Positions 11,455-22,500 of a DNA stretch of 64,000 nucleotides are shown piece after piece. The notes beneath the pieces are model-generated. The model did no database searches. It saw only the letters and a program-made list of their open reading frames with translations, and was not told the DNA's origin. The DNA lies in contig WNKI01000002.1 of NCBI GenBank assembly GCA_015350385.1, positions 3,970,894 to 4,034,893 on the forward strand. Direction: 5' to 3'. This stretch comes from Aculops lycopersici. Lineage: Eukaryota; Arthropoda; Arachnida; Trombidiformes; Eriophyidae. A program made the translations under genes and the position numbers. Each line of letters opens with the position of its first letter. Positions within the stretch are counted from its first letter, which is position 1.

Positions 11455-11976
11455 AAACCAACTTCTTTTCCAATTCCACATAACGCTCACGAGTTTGTTG
11501 TTTGCAAGGATTTGCAACAAAGTTGATGTCAACAAGTGTCTCTCTCTCTCTCTATCTTTATCTCCCCAAATGGCGCTTCGCGTCTTGTGGCATGTTATTT
11601 ATTGATTCTATTTCCGATTGATCAGATAACATGTCCATTTGGTGAACAATCGACGCGAACTTGTTTACCGCATCAAGGCAATGGTGGTCGTATTAGTGGT
11701 TGTGGTAATGGTAGTAATAATATTATTAAACACACTGCTTATGCTGTGCCATTTTATCACTGTCTCAACAGATACACGTGCACTAACTTCGCACTTGTTG
11801 ATTCTGGGTGCAATTTGCAAACATCAGTAATGAGTTACTCTAGCTTTTCGAATAGTCTTGTCGACTATAAAACACAAATGGATTTGTCTCACGATTGTTA
11901 AGTTTTCATTAGTAAACTTATCGAATAAATTCAAGACTGAGAAATAGAAGAAGAGGTTGAAGCAAAAAGAATCAAC
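11455..11976. other. Spacer between acid sphingomyelinase and cytochrome P450
   Basis: About 520 bases. Contains a short CT run near 11541 and an AT-rich stretch leading into the P450 start. Open frames here are short and look like nothing known. Confidence 0.5.
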
Positions 11977-13644
11977 ATGGACCATACAACAGGTGACCGG
12001 AATGTGGCCATCGCAGTCGTTATATCAGCCGTTTCCTTTTGTGCACTGGCCACCTATTACTGGCTCAAGAATGCACACTCCTACTGGTCACGCAAGGGAT
12101 TAAAGGGGCCAGCACCGATGCTTTTTGCGGGAAATTTGCTCAGCATCTTGTTTAATGATCGGATGGTTCAGGAGAGGGAATGGGTTCGAAAGTATGGAAA
12201 AATCTATGGTACTTACATAGGATTGTCACCTCGTTTGGTGATTGCCGATCCGGAGGTTGTGCTCCAAATTTCTGTTAAGGATTTTGACAAATTTCAAAAC
12301 CATAACTTGACTGAATTCTCCAACAAATACCAAAAATCCTTCCTGTTTTTCCTCAAGGATGATCATTGGAAAAAGGTGCGCTCGCTAATGTCGCCCACTT
12401 TCACGAGTGGCAAAATAAAGCGGATGTTCAAGTTACTCGATGGATGTGCCGACGATTTGGCCGCCTGCTTTAAGGAACAACTACCTGTAGGTCAGGATTC
12501 AGCCATTGTAAATTTGAAAGATACTTACAATCTATTTACGATGGATGCGATAACGACTTGTTGCTATGGACTTAAATTGGAGAGGGACGGCTCGACAAAC
12601 CTGAAGACAGCCGCAACTAGAAACGATTTTGTTCGAGCTGCAATGAAATTTTTCGATTTTAATTTGCCCCGCATCCTGTTGGCTGTCTCAATACCAAAGC
12701 CAATTTTGCGTTTGATTGATTTCAAACTCGCCCCCGACTCTGTTGTACAGCCACTAGCCGACCGAGTGACTCGTTTAATCGAGGTTCGCCGGAAGTCGAC
12801 AAAGAAATTCGATGATTACTTGCAGCTGCTTATAGACGCAAGAATTGATGCTGAAATGGAACTCGACGAGCTGGACCAACAGGAGAATCATCACGCTGGG
12901 TTGACTCACGAGTCTTTACGCGAGGATCAGAGCAAAATGGTTAGCCAGGTTAAAAACCGGGTGGGGACCCAGAGGACAAATGGCAACGATATTGTCCTCG
13001 ACGATATGGAGGTTTTGAGTGGTGGCATCTTTTTGTTAGCCGTCGGACTTGAGACGACGGGTACCCTCTTGACGCACTGCTCCTTCGCCCTCGCCTTTCA
13101 TCAGGACATCCAACAGAGGCTCTATGAGGAATTGCGTGCCATTGGAGAGTACAATGAGGATAAGAGCAAGTTTACCTTCAACTATGACACACTAACCTCG
13201 TGCAAGTATTTGGACGCTGTCATTTCTGAAACTCTCCGGCTACTCTCGCCAGTTCTTCAAATCGACCGTGTTGCAAACGCCGAAGCTCGAATTGAAAAGT
13301 ATAACATTGACATCAAACAAGGCGATATCATCAACTTTGCCTTTCATGCAATCATGAACGATCCCGACTATTGGGAGAAACCTGAGCTCTTCAATCCAGA
13401 TAGGTTTATGCCCGAGAACAAGGACAAAATTGTACCCGGCGCCTACTGCCCCTTTGGGCTGGGTCCGCGCCACTGTATTGGCATGCGCTTCAGCTTAACC
13501 GAGTCCAAGCTGGCCCTTGCAAAGATTATGATGAACTACCGTTTTGATCCAGCTCCAGGCACTTCGTTTCCGCCCAAAACCAACACATCAGTTACGCTGA
13601 ATAACATCAAGACACCGCAGGTTCGTATAGTGCCAAGAAAGTGA
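11977..13644 (+). CDS. Cytochrome P450, CYP3-clan type
   Basis: An intronless 555-residue microsomal P450. It has an N-terminal membrane anchor (about residues 10-30) and then the proline-region motif GLKGPAPM. The helix-C WxxxR (WKKVR), the I-helix oxygen-binding motif (VGLETTG), the K-helix ExxR (ETLR), FNPDRF and the heme loop FGLGPRHCIG with axial Cys500 are all present, so it should be active. The line-up (KYGKIYGTYIG, FFLKDDHWKKVRS, FNPDRFMPEN) fits CYP3-clan enzymes used by arthropods for detoxification. It is about 40-50 residues longer than usual because of a hydrophilic insert before the I helix (about residues 290-345). Substrate cannot be read from sequence. The start is the first ATG of the frame. 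Confidence 0.95.
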   Translation: MDHTTGDRNVAIAVVISAVSFCALATYYWLKNAHSYWSRKGLKGPAPMLFAGNLLSILFNDRMVQEREWVRKYGKIYGTYIGLSPRLVIADPEVVLQISVKDFDKFQNHNLTEFSNKYQKSFLFFLKDDHWKKVRSLMSPTFTSGKIKRMFKLLDGCADDLAACFKEQLPVGQDSAIVNLKDTYNLFTMDAITTCCYGLKLERDGSTNLKTAATRNDFVRAAMKFFDFNLPRILLAVSIPKPILRLIDFKLAPDSVVQPLADRVTRLIEVRRKSTKKFDDYLQLLIDARIDAEMELDELDQQENHHAGLTHESLREDQSKMVSQVKNRVGTQRTNGNDIVLDDMEVLSGGIFLLAVGLETTGTLLTHCSFALAFHQDIQQRLYEELRAIGEYNEDKSKFTFNYDTLTSCKYLDAVISETLRLLSPVLQIDRVANAEARIEKYNIDIKQGDIINFAFHAIMNDPDYWEKPELFNPDRFMPENKDKIVPGAYCPFGLGPRHCIGMRFSLTESKLALAKIMMNYRFDPAPGTSFPPKTNTSVTLNNIKTPQVRIVPRK

Positions 13645-14634
13645 GTTGTAATGAGAGATAATTATTTATATAATTCAGAGATGGAGACCCATGGACAGTC
13701 TTCGTGTCTACAATGTGAGTCTAGAATGCACCTCAAACTGAGGCTTCAACTAGAGATACATGGACGCATATCGGGTTGAAGGGTTGAATGCGCATGAAAT
13801 GGTAGTTATTGAGGCGACGGAAGAGAAGAGGCGCAAATCTAAAGACAGTGGCAGCGATAAGGAACTACTTTATTTGGGCCAACAGGAATCATTTCAAGTT
13901 AACTCGCTAGAATAAAGTAGTGGCTCGATATCGTCCAATCCGACTATATAGTTCCTCACCTCTTTCGTCAGTTGACTCTTCTCAACGTCAATCATACTAT
14001 TGAAATGGCTGTCTTCCGAGCCTTTTATCTGATTTTTCGATAACATGAACTTGTTGTTTAGATATGAATCCTAACAACAAGAGACTTGCATGCGGCCGAG
14101 AAACTCGCCAAACATTGAGTGCTATTGTCTTCAAATTGATGAATGGGTTGATATTTTCGCCCTCGCATGGTTACAAGAAGATTTTTTCTCGCGTAGAGTG
14201 ATTAATTGAATAAGAATAAATGATAAAATTGATCCAAGAGGAGACATTGGACGAGGCTGCAAAAGCCAAATCTTCAATCTTAATAATTAAACCGACTGAA
14301 AGATAAGCGCTCGATATTCTCTATCGATATCATCATTCAAGTACAGTTGGCTGTAGGCTGACTGGCTGGCTGGCTGGCGGTGTGAACCAGAGTAACAAAG
14401 GGCAACCACTTGAAGAATTTGTCGACTTGTACAAGATTCTCTCTATATAGAAATTTCAATATTGTAGCACAACTCATTAATATTAATTATGGGATTAAAG
14501 TTAACAAGTATCTCTATCTGGCTCATTGGATGTAGCGTTTCATTCTCACTCACAACTAGCAGTCATCACGGGAGCGCCATCAAAAAATGTATTAGCGAAA
14601 CGTCATTAACAGAGTCGAAGAGGCAAAAAGCATC
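13645..14634. other. Spacer between P450 and polyamine oxidase
   Basis: About 990 bases with a poly(A) signal for the P450 (13911-13916) and a short GGCT tandem patch near 14355-14380. No supported gene. Confidence 0.5.
13911..13916 (+). promoter_or_regulatory. Poly(A) signal AATAAA, probably for the P450
   Basis: Canonical hexamer 267 bases past the P450 stop on the same strand. Confidence 0.45.
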
Positions 14635-16365
14635 ATGCAAGACATCAAGCTGACGAAGAGTGGAGAGGAGGAGGAGGAGGAGGCGAATAATAATAATAAT
14701 AATAATAACAATGAGCATTCAAGTTTCTTCAATCGAAAGCAGGAAACCGTCAGAACCAATGAGGGGATACCAAGGCGCCAGGCGCAGGTGGTTGTTGTTG
14801 GCGCAGGTTTAGCTGGCTTAGCAACGGCTCAGCGATTGCATAAAGCTGGCATTGAGGATATCATAATACTTGATGCTCTAGATAGAGTTGGCGGTAGAGT
14901 TCACACCATAAGCCACTCTGACTACCTGTTGGAGTTGGGTGCTCAATGGTTGCATGGAGCGGACAGCAATCCTCTCTACCATTGGCTAAGGAGTAAGGAT
15001 ATGATTAATGACTTCGAGGATGAGATGGCCGGTTTCAATGGCACTTTCTATACTGAGAGGGGCGAAAGAGTTGATCCCAATTTGTTGCAGCGTGTTTTGG
15101 ATATTGTGCTCGAGAGTAAGTTAGCTATGTTTAGAAACGAGTGCGTTGATTTGATTGAAAACAATGGCTTCAAGAATGCAAGCGAAGTTTTCAGACATCT
15201 ACTAAACCTCCAGATAGAATCAGATTCAAAACTCAAAGAACAAGAAGATCTAGTCAACTCACTGTTTGATTGGTTTCTAAGATACGAGAACATCGAAAAT
15301 GGTTCAAGTTGCATGAAAGAAGTATCGATTGCCTCCTACACCGACTACAATGATTTAGGCGACGGAACTCTGCTTAATTTTAAACACGGCTACAGAAGTC
15401 TATTGCACTGGTTCACGGACGAGATGCCGACAGATAGGTGTTTGCACCTGAACAAGCAGGTGATTAACATTGAGACACTCAAGTCATCGGGCTCAACTTA
15501 TCAAGATAAATCAGGTTCCAGCTACTCTAAGCCAATGGTGGTTAGGTATTCAGATTCCAATTATAAGGAATGCCAAAAAGATCATCACGAAACGAGCGAC
15601 GCGTCAATCATTGAATGTGATCATGTTGTGGTCACAGCATCCATTGGTTTCCTCAAGAAGAACCACAAAACTCTGTTCACACCCCAACTACCGGAAGTGA
15701 AGAGGGAACTTATTGAATCTATTGGCTTCGGAACCGTCAACAAAATTGTACTCCAATTTGAGGAACCCTTTTGGAGTGGGGGAATCAAAATTATTTGGGA
15801 CAATAAGAAGCTCGAGGGTTTTCCTGAATGGGCGCGAGATATCATCTCATTTGATGTAGTTAGACGACAGCCAAATTTACTCATTGGCTGGATTGGTGGT
15901 CATGGCGCAAGATTGATGGAACTAGAGTCCGACCAACAGGTGGCTAATATTTGCCTCAGGATATTAGGCAAATTTATACCAAAAACCGAGAGGAAGCCAT
16001 CGAAACTCTTGGCTTGTTTCTGTTCTTGCTGGAGCTCCAATCCTTATATATGTGGTAGCTATAGCTTTCGCTCAATTGATAGTTTTGGTTTAAAGGTTGA
16101 AAATTTACACGAGCCTTTATATGATACAACTGAAAGTCAACTGTTGAACACTAGTCAGAGTTCGCGAGTCCCGAGGGTCCTGTTTGCTGGCGAGGCGACG
16201 GCTGGCCAACTATACTCGACGACCCATGGTGCTATAATGTCGGGATGGCGCGAGGCTGACAGGTTATTGTATCACCTGTTGGGAAGTAATAGGAATTATA
16301 TAAAAATATCATCCTCAAAGGAAATGTATCAAATGTCCGCTTCGCCAGCGAAAACACTACTATAA
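14635..16365 (+). CDS. FAD-dependent polyamine oxidase (spermine / N1-acetylpolyamine oxidase type)
   Basis: A 576-residue flavin amine oxidase that oxidises polyamines and releases hydrogen peroxide. A low-complexity start (Glu run then Asn run, residues about 11-26) precedes the FAD dinucleotide-binding motif VVVVGAGLAG (52-61) and DRVGGRVHT. GAQWLHG is typical of spermine and acetylpolyamine oxidases. Lys370 (GFGTVNKI) matches the conserved flavin-facing lysine, and FAGEATAG...STTHGA (517-533) is the C-terminal FAD block. There is no C-terminal SKL-type peroxisome signal, so a cytosolic location is possible. It is intronless and ends 93 bases from adenosine kinase on the opposite strand. 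Sequence alone does not separate spermine oxidase from acetylpolyamine oxidase. Confidence 0.92.
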   Translation: MQDIKLTKSGEEEEEEANNNNNNNNNEHSSFFNRKQETVRTNEGIPRRQAQVVVVGAGLAGLATAQRLHKAGIEDIIILDALDRVGGRVHTISHSDYLLELGAQWLHGADSNPLYHWLRSKDMINDFEDEMAGFNGTFYTERGERVDPNLLQRVLDIVLESKLAMFRNECVDLIENNGFKNASEVFRHLLNLQIESDSKLKEQEDLVNSLFDWFLRYENIENGSSCMKEVSIASYTDYNDLGDGTLLNFKHGYRSLLHWFTDEMPTDRCLHLNKQVINIETLKSSGSTYQDKSGSSYSKPMVVRYSDSNYKECQKDHHETSDASIIECDHVVVTASIGFLKKNHKTLFTPQLPEVKRELIESIGFGTVNKIVLQFEEPFWSGGIKIIWDNKKLEGFPEWARDIISFDVVRRQPNLLIGWIGGHGARLMELESDQQVANICLRILGKFIPKTERKPSKLLACFCSCWSSNPYICGSYSFRSIDSFGLKVENLHEPLYDTTESQLLNTSQSSRVPRVLFAGEATAGQLYSTTHGAIMSGWREADRLLYHLLGSNRNYIKISSSKEMYQMSASPAKTLL

Positions 16366-16384
16366 CTGGACTTGAGTTCTTATG

Positions 16385-16390
16385 AATAAA
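16385..16390 (+). promoter_or_regulatory. Poly(A) signal AATAAA for polyamine oxidase
   Basis: Canonical hexamer 19 bases after the stop; the 3' UTR must be very short. Confidence 0.6.
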
Positions 16391-16408
16391 CAGATTTTCC
16401 AAACATCT

Positions 16409-16414
16409 TTTATT
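16409..16414 (-). promoter_or_regulatory. Poly(A) signal AATAAA for adenosine kinase
   Basis: TTTATT on the plus strand, read as AATAAA on the minus strand, 45 bases past the adenosine kinase stop. Its cleavage site would fall inside the 3' end of the polyamine oxidase transcript. Confidence 0.55.
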
Positions 16415-16458
16415 CTGTCAGCTCAACAGTCTCAAGTCGTGATCAAATTTTTCAATCG

Positions 16459-17547
16459 TTATTGTTGTGGCAAATTGGAAAAGTCTGGCACTGCCATACC
16501 TGATAGCTTGATGACTTCCCTTGCGGCGTAACTGCCAACCTTGAAACAATAGTCAAGTGGCGCTCCTTGCATGTATTGCGAGAGGAAAGCCCCGGCAAAC
16601 GAGTCGCCAGCTCCATTGGAATCAACCATCTCATTATCTGGAATGGGCTCGCATTCAAAGTGGCTAATCTGGACCTTTGAGTCGCCACCTTCGACCACCT
16701 GTTGGGCGCAAATAATGGGACGCTCACCCTGAGTTATAATCACAAGTCGGCCAACGTCAGTTTTAACCTTCTCGTCCTGTGCAATCCTAGTGGCTATCTC
16801 CTCGATGTTTGTCGTATCCCACTTCTTGTGCTGAGCATAAGCTAGCGCCTCGTCATCGTTTCCAAATAGAACGTCAACATACTTCATTACTTTCTCAATC
16901 TCACTGCCAAAAACTGCGCTTACATATGGTGCGCTTAGATTCAGGCAAAATCTTTTGCTTTTGTTCTCTGATTTAGCCACATGCTCGCCCAACAAGTGGA
17001 AGCTAGCTGGCGAGACTGCAATTAGAAAACCGGAGATGTAAATAATATCAGTGTTTGCAACTAACTCATCCCAATTATCCTTGAGATGTTGGTCCGAAAA
17101 CTTTTGTGAGGCACCCAAAAAGGCGCACAGTGATCTATTTTTACCCTGCTCAGTCAAACAAACTGCACAAGTGCCTGTCGGCTCGGTTTTACATATTGAG
17201 TAATTAACAATAACACCATCTTCTTGGGCCTTTTTTGACATTAGAGATCCGAATTCATCGTCACTAATACAACCAGAAAACATCACTCTAGCATCCACTT
17301 TTTGCTGTTTCAATACGCCGGCAGCAATTCTCATAACATTCTGGGCCGAACCTCCAGCTGTATATTCAACTGGATACTTTTCCACCAACTCCTTACAAAG
17401 ATTTTTATGCTCCTCGCCGGCTAAAATAACATTGTTGGCCTTTAGTCCATACTTATCTAGAAGCTCTTGTTCGACGTAAGCCGTAACATCGAGCAACGGA
17501 TTACAGAGGCCCAAAATGGACAGAGTTTGTTTCTTGTCAGCGCTCAT
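16459..17547 (-). CDS. Adenosine kinase
   Basis: An intronless 362-residue PfkB/ribokinase-fold enzyme that phosphorylates adenosine to AMP with ATP. The N-terminal LGLCNPLLDVTA and the substrate-loop GGSAQNVMR are diagnostic of adenosine kinase. The anion-hole signature DSNGAGDSFAG (309-319) carries the catalytic base Asp315. Length is close to the vertebrate enzyme (345-362). It is tail to tail with polyamine oxidase, both with short 3' UTRs, so the two transcripts probably overlap. The start ATG matches the usual family N-terminus. Confidence 0.97.
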   Translation of the reverse strand: MSADKKQTLSILGLCNPLLDVTAYVEQELLDKYGLKANNVILAGEEHKNLCKELVEKYPVEYTAGGSAQNVMRIAAGVLKQQKVDARVMFSGCISDDEFGSLMSKKAQEDGVIVNYSICKTEPTGTCAVCLTEQGKNRSLCAFLGASQKFSDQHLKDNWDELVANTDIIYISGFLIAVSPASFHLLGEHVAKSENKSKRFCLNLSAPYVSAVFGSEIEKVMKYVDVLFGNDDEALAYAQHKKWDTTNIEEIATRIAQDEKVKTDVGRLVIITQGERPIICAQQVVEGGDSKVQISHFECEPIPDNEMVDSNGAGDSFAGAFLSQYMQGAPLDYCFKVGSYAAREVIKLSGMAVPDFSNLPQQ

Positions 17548-19503
17548 GTTGTTGAGGCAATCGTTTCTATTGACTTAAATTTAATACAACAAAAATGAGT
17601 TACAAATGAGATGGATGATAATTGATGATCAATGATATGGAGGGAATATTTTGAGGACCGTCGACTGTTAGCTAAAGTTTGGAGTTAATTATTATTCTGA
17701 AACAGGTTGGAACATGCTTGTTCAGCGCGCTTTTTTCAGCACTTACACTGTACAGTAACCGTGGCGCAAAGCATCCACTTGTAATTGCACTTTCTCTCGT
17801 TCATTTGTTAAACCAACACCAATTTGATATAAATTTAATCTGATCAAGATGGATCTACATGTACATCGCAGTTTTGCGAATGAGAATGTTTCAATGTAGT
17901 AACACAAAGATGTGCATAGTGAGATGCAAATGGAAGTCATTAGATTCAATCTTCAATTGGATCAAGTGATTCTATTCACATTGCGACCAAAAACATCGGT
18001 GGTCTTGAGACTCATCTATCCAGATAAATATCTGCAGAATCTTGGGGCTCTATTTACAATAGGTGAACCATGGTGCCTCATTTGACTACTTCAACGGGGT
18101 CGGCACAATACAATTGCTGCAAACTGTAGTTGACGCGCGTTGGCCTAGTCAACAACGGGCGACAGCGGCGCGAAGACAACAACCGCGACCGCTCATTCAC
18201 TACAGTCTACAGTCCGGCGGATCTTGGGCTAATGTGAATGGGTAGACTTTGTGCGGCCAGCCAGCAAGCTAGCGCGACCCTAGGTGACAGTGAGCGAGAT
18301 GCACGAGCGACGCTGATGGCCTTTACACAGCGGGGCGCCTAGCGGCGCTGGTGGCGGCGATGGCGGCTGCCACTACTATTACTACTTCTGCTGCTGCTGC
18401 TGCTGCCGCTGCTACGACGGAGGTAGTGGTATTTGGGAGAAATTTTCGCTTTCTCACATACAGCCAAGAAGGGTGAGAAAGACAGACAGCGAGTTTTGCC
18501 GAGGCATGCAATGGCGCCGCAGACTCTTTTGCACGTACTGCGTTAACAAACAGCATTACGCAAAGAGCATCGGAGGGCCAATATGAGCGCCCAAAGCTTG
18601 CCAGCGTTTATGGGGCTACGGCGAGCATTGGTTGGTATTGCGATTAGCCGAAACGGTGGCACTGCTCAAGTTTTTGGTGCTGCGTCAGCCTCTCAAATCC
18701 AACACTAAACTAACTCTCAATGGCAAGCGAGATGCGCGAGAATATTCTTGTTATTGATGTTTTAATCCTCTCGAGTTTCCATTGCGACGAGGCCAGGTAG
18801 TCTTTCACCTGATAGCGTTGCATTTAATTCTGACAAAGAGACACGAAGAAAGAGAAGAAAAGAAAAGAAAAGAGAGGAGAGGAGAGGAGTAAAAACAAAC
18901 TGAAAACTCCTTAGCCACTCCTTTGAGAACTCAGTTAGTATCAAGCTATAGTATTATTCCATATAACAAGAAATAAGAAATGAGCAAGGTATTTTATTAC
19001 TTCTTCCAGGAGTAAATGTTCCTTTAGTTTTGTTTACTTCTGATAATGAGCAGAATTCATCTTAGAAGCGGTATTAGTCTTGGAAGCAATCGTAGTGGTA
19101 GTAGTAGAGAAAGTGGTTGTTGTTGCTGTTGCTCTAGTTCTTGTTGTTGTTGTGGTTAACGGGTTGAACGAGTTTTCGTACCTGATTATCACCATAATTT
19201 TTATTGCTACTACCGCCATTGAGGAAAAATTGAATGCCTCATTATCGAATTGCAAATTATCACTCTAACTGATCGCCGATCACAACGGACAAGCGTTGAA
19301 AGAAACGGAGCAAAATGGTTCTAATTGGAGAATTTGGTGTCAAGGATTAGCGATCAAACATACGGATGGAACCAAGAATGTTTGTTGTTTTGAAGTCAAA
19401 GAGGTGGATAGAAAATTATAGATGTGATACTAAGCAAATGATGGATTAAGTAATATTCATCGAATTGTTGAAAGATTGATAAATTGACTCAGGTAAAATA
19501 AAA
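17548..19503. other. Intergenic region between divergent adenosine kinase and SIK
   Basis: Nearly 2 kb holding both promoters. It contains a GCT run near 18385-18410, a purine tract of GAAAA and GAGGA units (about 18839-18891), and GTT-rich patches near 19105-19160. Short open frames here look like repeat translations. No supported gene. Confidence 0.5.
18839..18891. repeat. Purine-only tract of GAAAA / GGAGA units
   Basis: An almost pure A/G tract on the plus strand, able to form unusual (H-type) DNA and often unstable. Its unit changes from AGAAA to GGAGA. Confidence 0.8.
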
Positions 19504-22500
19504 ATGGAACAACCAAGAGACACCAGAGCCACTGGGACTTCCACAGGAAGTAGTCCGGCAACTAGCAAGTCTTGGCTCAAGGAGAAGAAGATACTCTACC
19601 AGCGAATCCAAGAAGATAATCGACTTCCTTTATTCTTGAAATCGAATAAAATTTCAGGTGCAGCTCATCAGGCGGCGATATCGTCGACGCAAATGCAAAT
19701 ACAACCGCAACCACAACAAACCGCTAATCAATCGCGGCGAAACAACGATAAAGGAACTAATAATAATAATAGTAACAATAATAATAATAGTGGCAGTGGT
19801 ACTAGCCAACAGAATAGTCACCAGAGTCACCACCATCACCGTCACCATCACACCAGAGATTTAGCAACTACAAGTGGTTCAAATGCAGGTTGTCGGCCAG
19901 CGAATGAGTTGGATAACCAGCCTAAGCAGCAACCAAAAGAGGAACCCATCGTTCAGGTGCCGAGAGATTGGCGAATAGCTTCATTGGGTGGAGCAAACGT
20001 GGAGCAACATCAATCTTCGGCGTCGCGACACCAACACCAACATCAACAACCGAATACCACAACCATTGGCCACTATGAGCTCAAGAAGACTCTGGGCAAG
20101 GGAAACTTTTCCACTGTTAAACTAGCACAGCATCGGATAACCAATCACTCGGTGGCCATAAAGGTAGTAAAGACATCCATTTTGTCAGAGGACAATTTGA
20201 TGAAGGTTAATAGGGAAATTGATGTACTTAAAAAGTTGGGCAAACATGAGCATATTGTTCGGCTGTATCAAGTTATCAAGACAAAGAGGTACTTTATGCT
20301 GGTTACCGAGTATTGTGCCAATGGAGAACTATACGATTATCTCGTGGATAAGGGAAGACTTAGTGAGCCTCAGGCATGCAACTTCTTTCTACAAATTCTA
20401 TCTGCCATTGAGTATCTACACGATAGAAACATTGTACACCGAGACTTGAAGGCCGAAAATTTATTGCTAAACGAAAATTATAAGTGCGTTAAAATCGCCG
20501 ACTTCGGCTTTGCAAATTACTTCGAGCGCGACAAGTTGCTCTCGACTTGGTGCGGAAGTCCCCCCTACGCGGCACCCGAACTCTTCAAGGGTTTGCAATA
20601 CGTCGGACCACCAGTTGACATTTGGAGCTTGGGCGTGATACTCTACGTGCTAGTTTGTGGCTCACTTCCATTTGACGGACACAATTTGGTTTACTTGAAG
20701 AGTCGCGTTTTAAGTGGCAAATTTCGGATCCCTTTTTTCATGTCATGCGAATGCGAGTCGCTAGTCCGCGGCATGTTACGTCTGGATCCAGAGCGTCGCT
20801 TTGGTATTAGGCAAATCAGAGCTCACGCTTGGATCAAGAAGCACGGTGGCGGCTCCATGGAAAACCCAACAACAACAGCGACGATCAAGAATCAGGTACA
20901 GATGACCTCAGCGCCGACTGAGAGTGGCAGTGGTGGAGCAAACACTCAAACAAAGTTGTCTATTCTTAGTGACGCTGAATCATCATATGGCAAGACCCAA
21001 TCAATTGAATGCTCGGACACAACTCAAGAGGACAACTCTGTAGCAGCAGCAGCATCATCACAGTCAAATGCCACGCCCACCATGAGCACCAACAATCGAG
21101 GCCAATCTCTTGACATGGATGAGGTCAAAGCTAGCAGAGCTATCGGCCACCAGCAACCGGTGATTGTCGAGGGCGGTGACAGCAAGGCGACTGGAGACAC
21201 AGAGCAGGATGCCTCAATGTTGTGCCTGACAAGTAGCACCACCACAAAGGTTAACACAAGCCAGGTAGCTGGCAACCACCAGGGAGGTGCCAATATAAAA
21301 TTTCCAAAGCAACAGCAGCAAGTGGGTGGTGATACGATTCACAATTTTGTCAACACTGATATTGCAAACGCCGTCTCAAACATGAGCATCGATTCAAACA
21401 ATAGCTCAATGTCCATGTCCACAACTCATGGAGGAGCCAATGATAATTCAAACTCAAATGCCATGAGCACTCAGAGTATTGGAAGATCTCAATCGAATTC
21501 CCTAAAGCAAGAGAGTTCTCGAGGATCTGAGGCCACAACCGGAAGTTCGCGTGCCACAACCCTAGGTCACTTGAACAAACAAAACTCAATTGACGATCAA
21601 ATAATCGACTTCATGGTTGACAACTTGAGGGTGGCTGAGAACTCGGAGTTGATTAGACACTCAATTGCACATGACAAGTATGATGATTTGCATGCCATCT
21701 ACAGATTGATTCGCGACCAACCGGAAATATTCCTCAAGTCCCAGCAACAGCGACCACAGAATGAGTTTAAAATTCCATCTCTACCATTGATTCCCTCCTC
21801 GCGAACCTCGGATCCAAATAGAAAACCTTCAATTACCACGGGATTTTTTCAACAACCCACTTCAAACTCTAGCCCATCGAGCCAACAACAAACGCCCATG
21901 CCAGCCTCGATAGCGGCATCGGCAACAACGACGGCGAGTGAGCCACATCCGGCCAGAAACGAGACCGACCAGAATAAGAGTCAGCAGCAGACAAATAGAT
22001 TTGACTTTTCTGGTCCAAATCTAAAAGGTGTCAAGATTTCTACGAGTTCAGTTGGTGGCAGCGCAGGTGATCATGAAATGGACGAGGAATCTAGTGTCAA
22101 GCAAGTGGGCGATCAGATAGGTAGTAGGCAGCAGGGAGGTGATGAGGCGATGGAAACGCAGCAACCAGCTCAGGATATCGTTATGGATTTGGCCACTACA
22201 AACGAATCGATTGCCACTGACACTGTTATCAATGATAGCAATAGCAACAAACCCGTCGAGTCCATTTTGCTGAAACAAAGAAAGTCGGAGGATTCCAGCT
22301 GGCAGAATCCGCCAATATTCTTAACTCCGCCCATAGAGACAGCGGCAAGCCGTTTGAATGGAGCTAGTGGGTCAACTTCCGGTCAAATTAGCTCAACTGA
22401 TGATCCATCGAACAAGCAGGTGGCGGCGGTGGCCGTGGCGGTTGCTGTGGTGCAAGTGGCTCCGGTTCAGCAGCAAACAAACACAACAACCAGCACTCAG

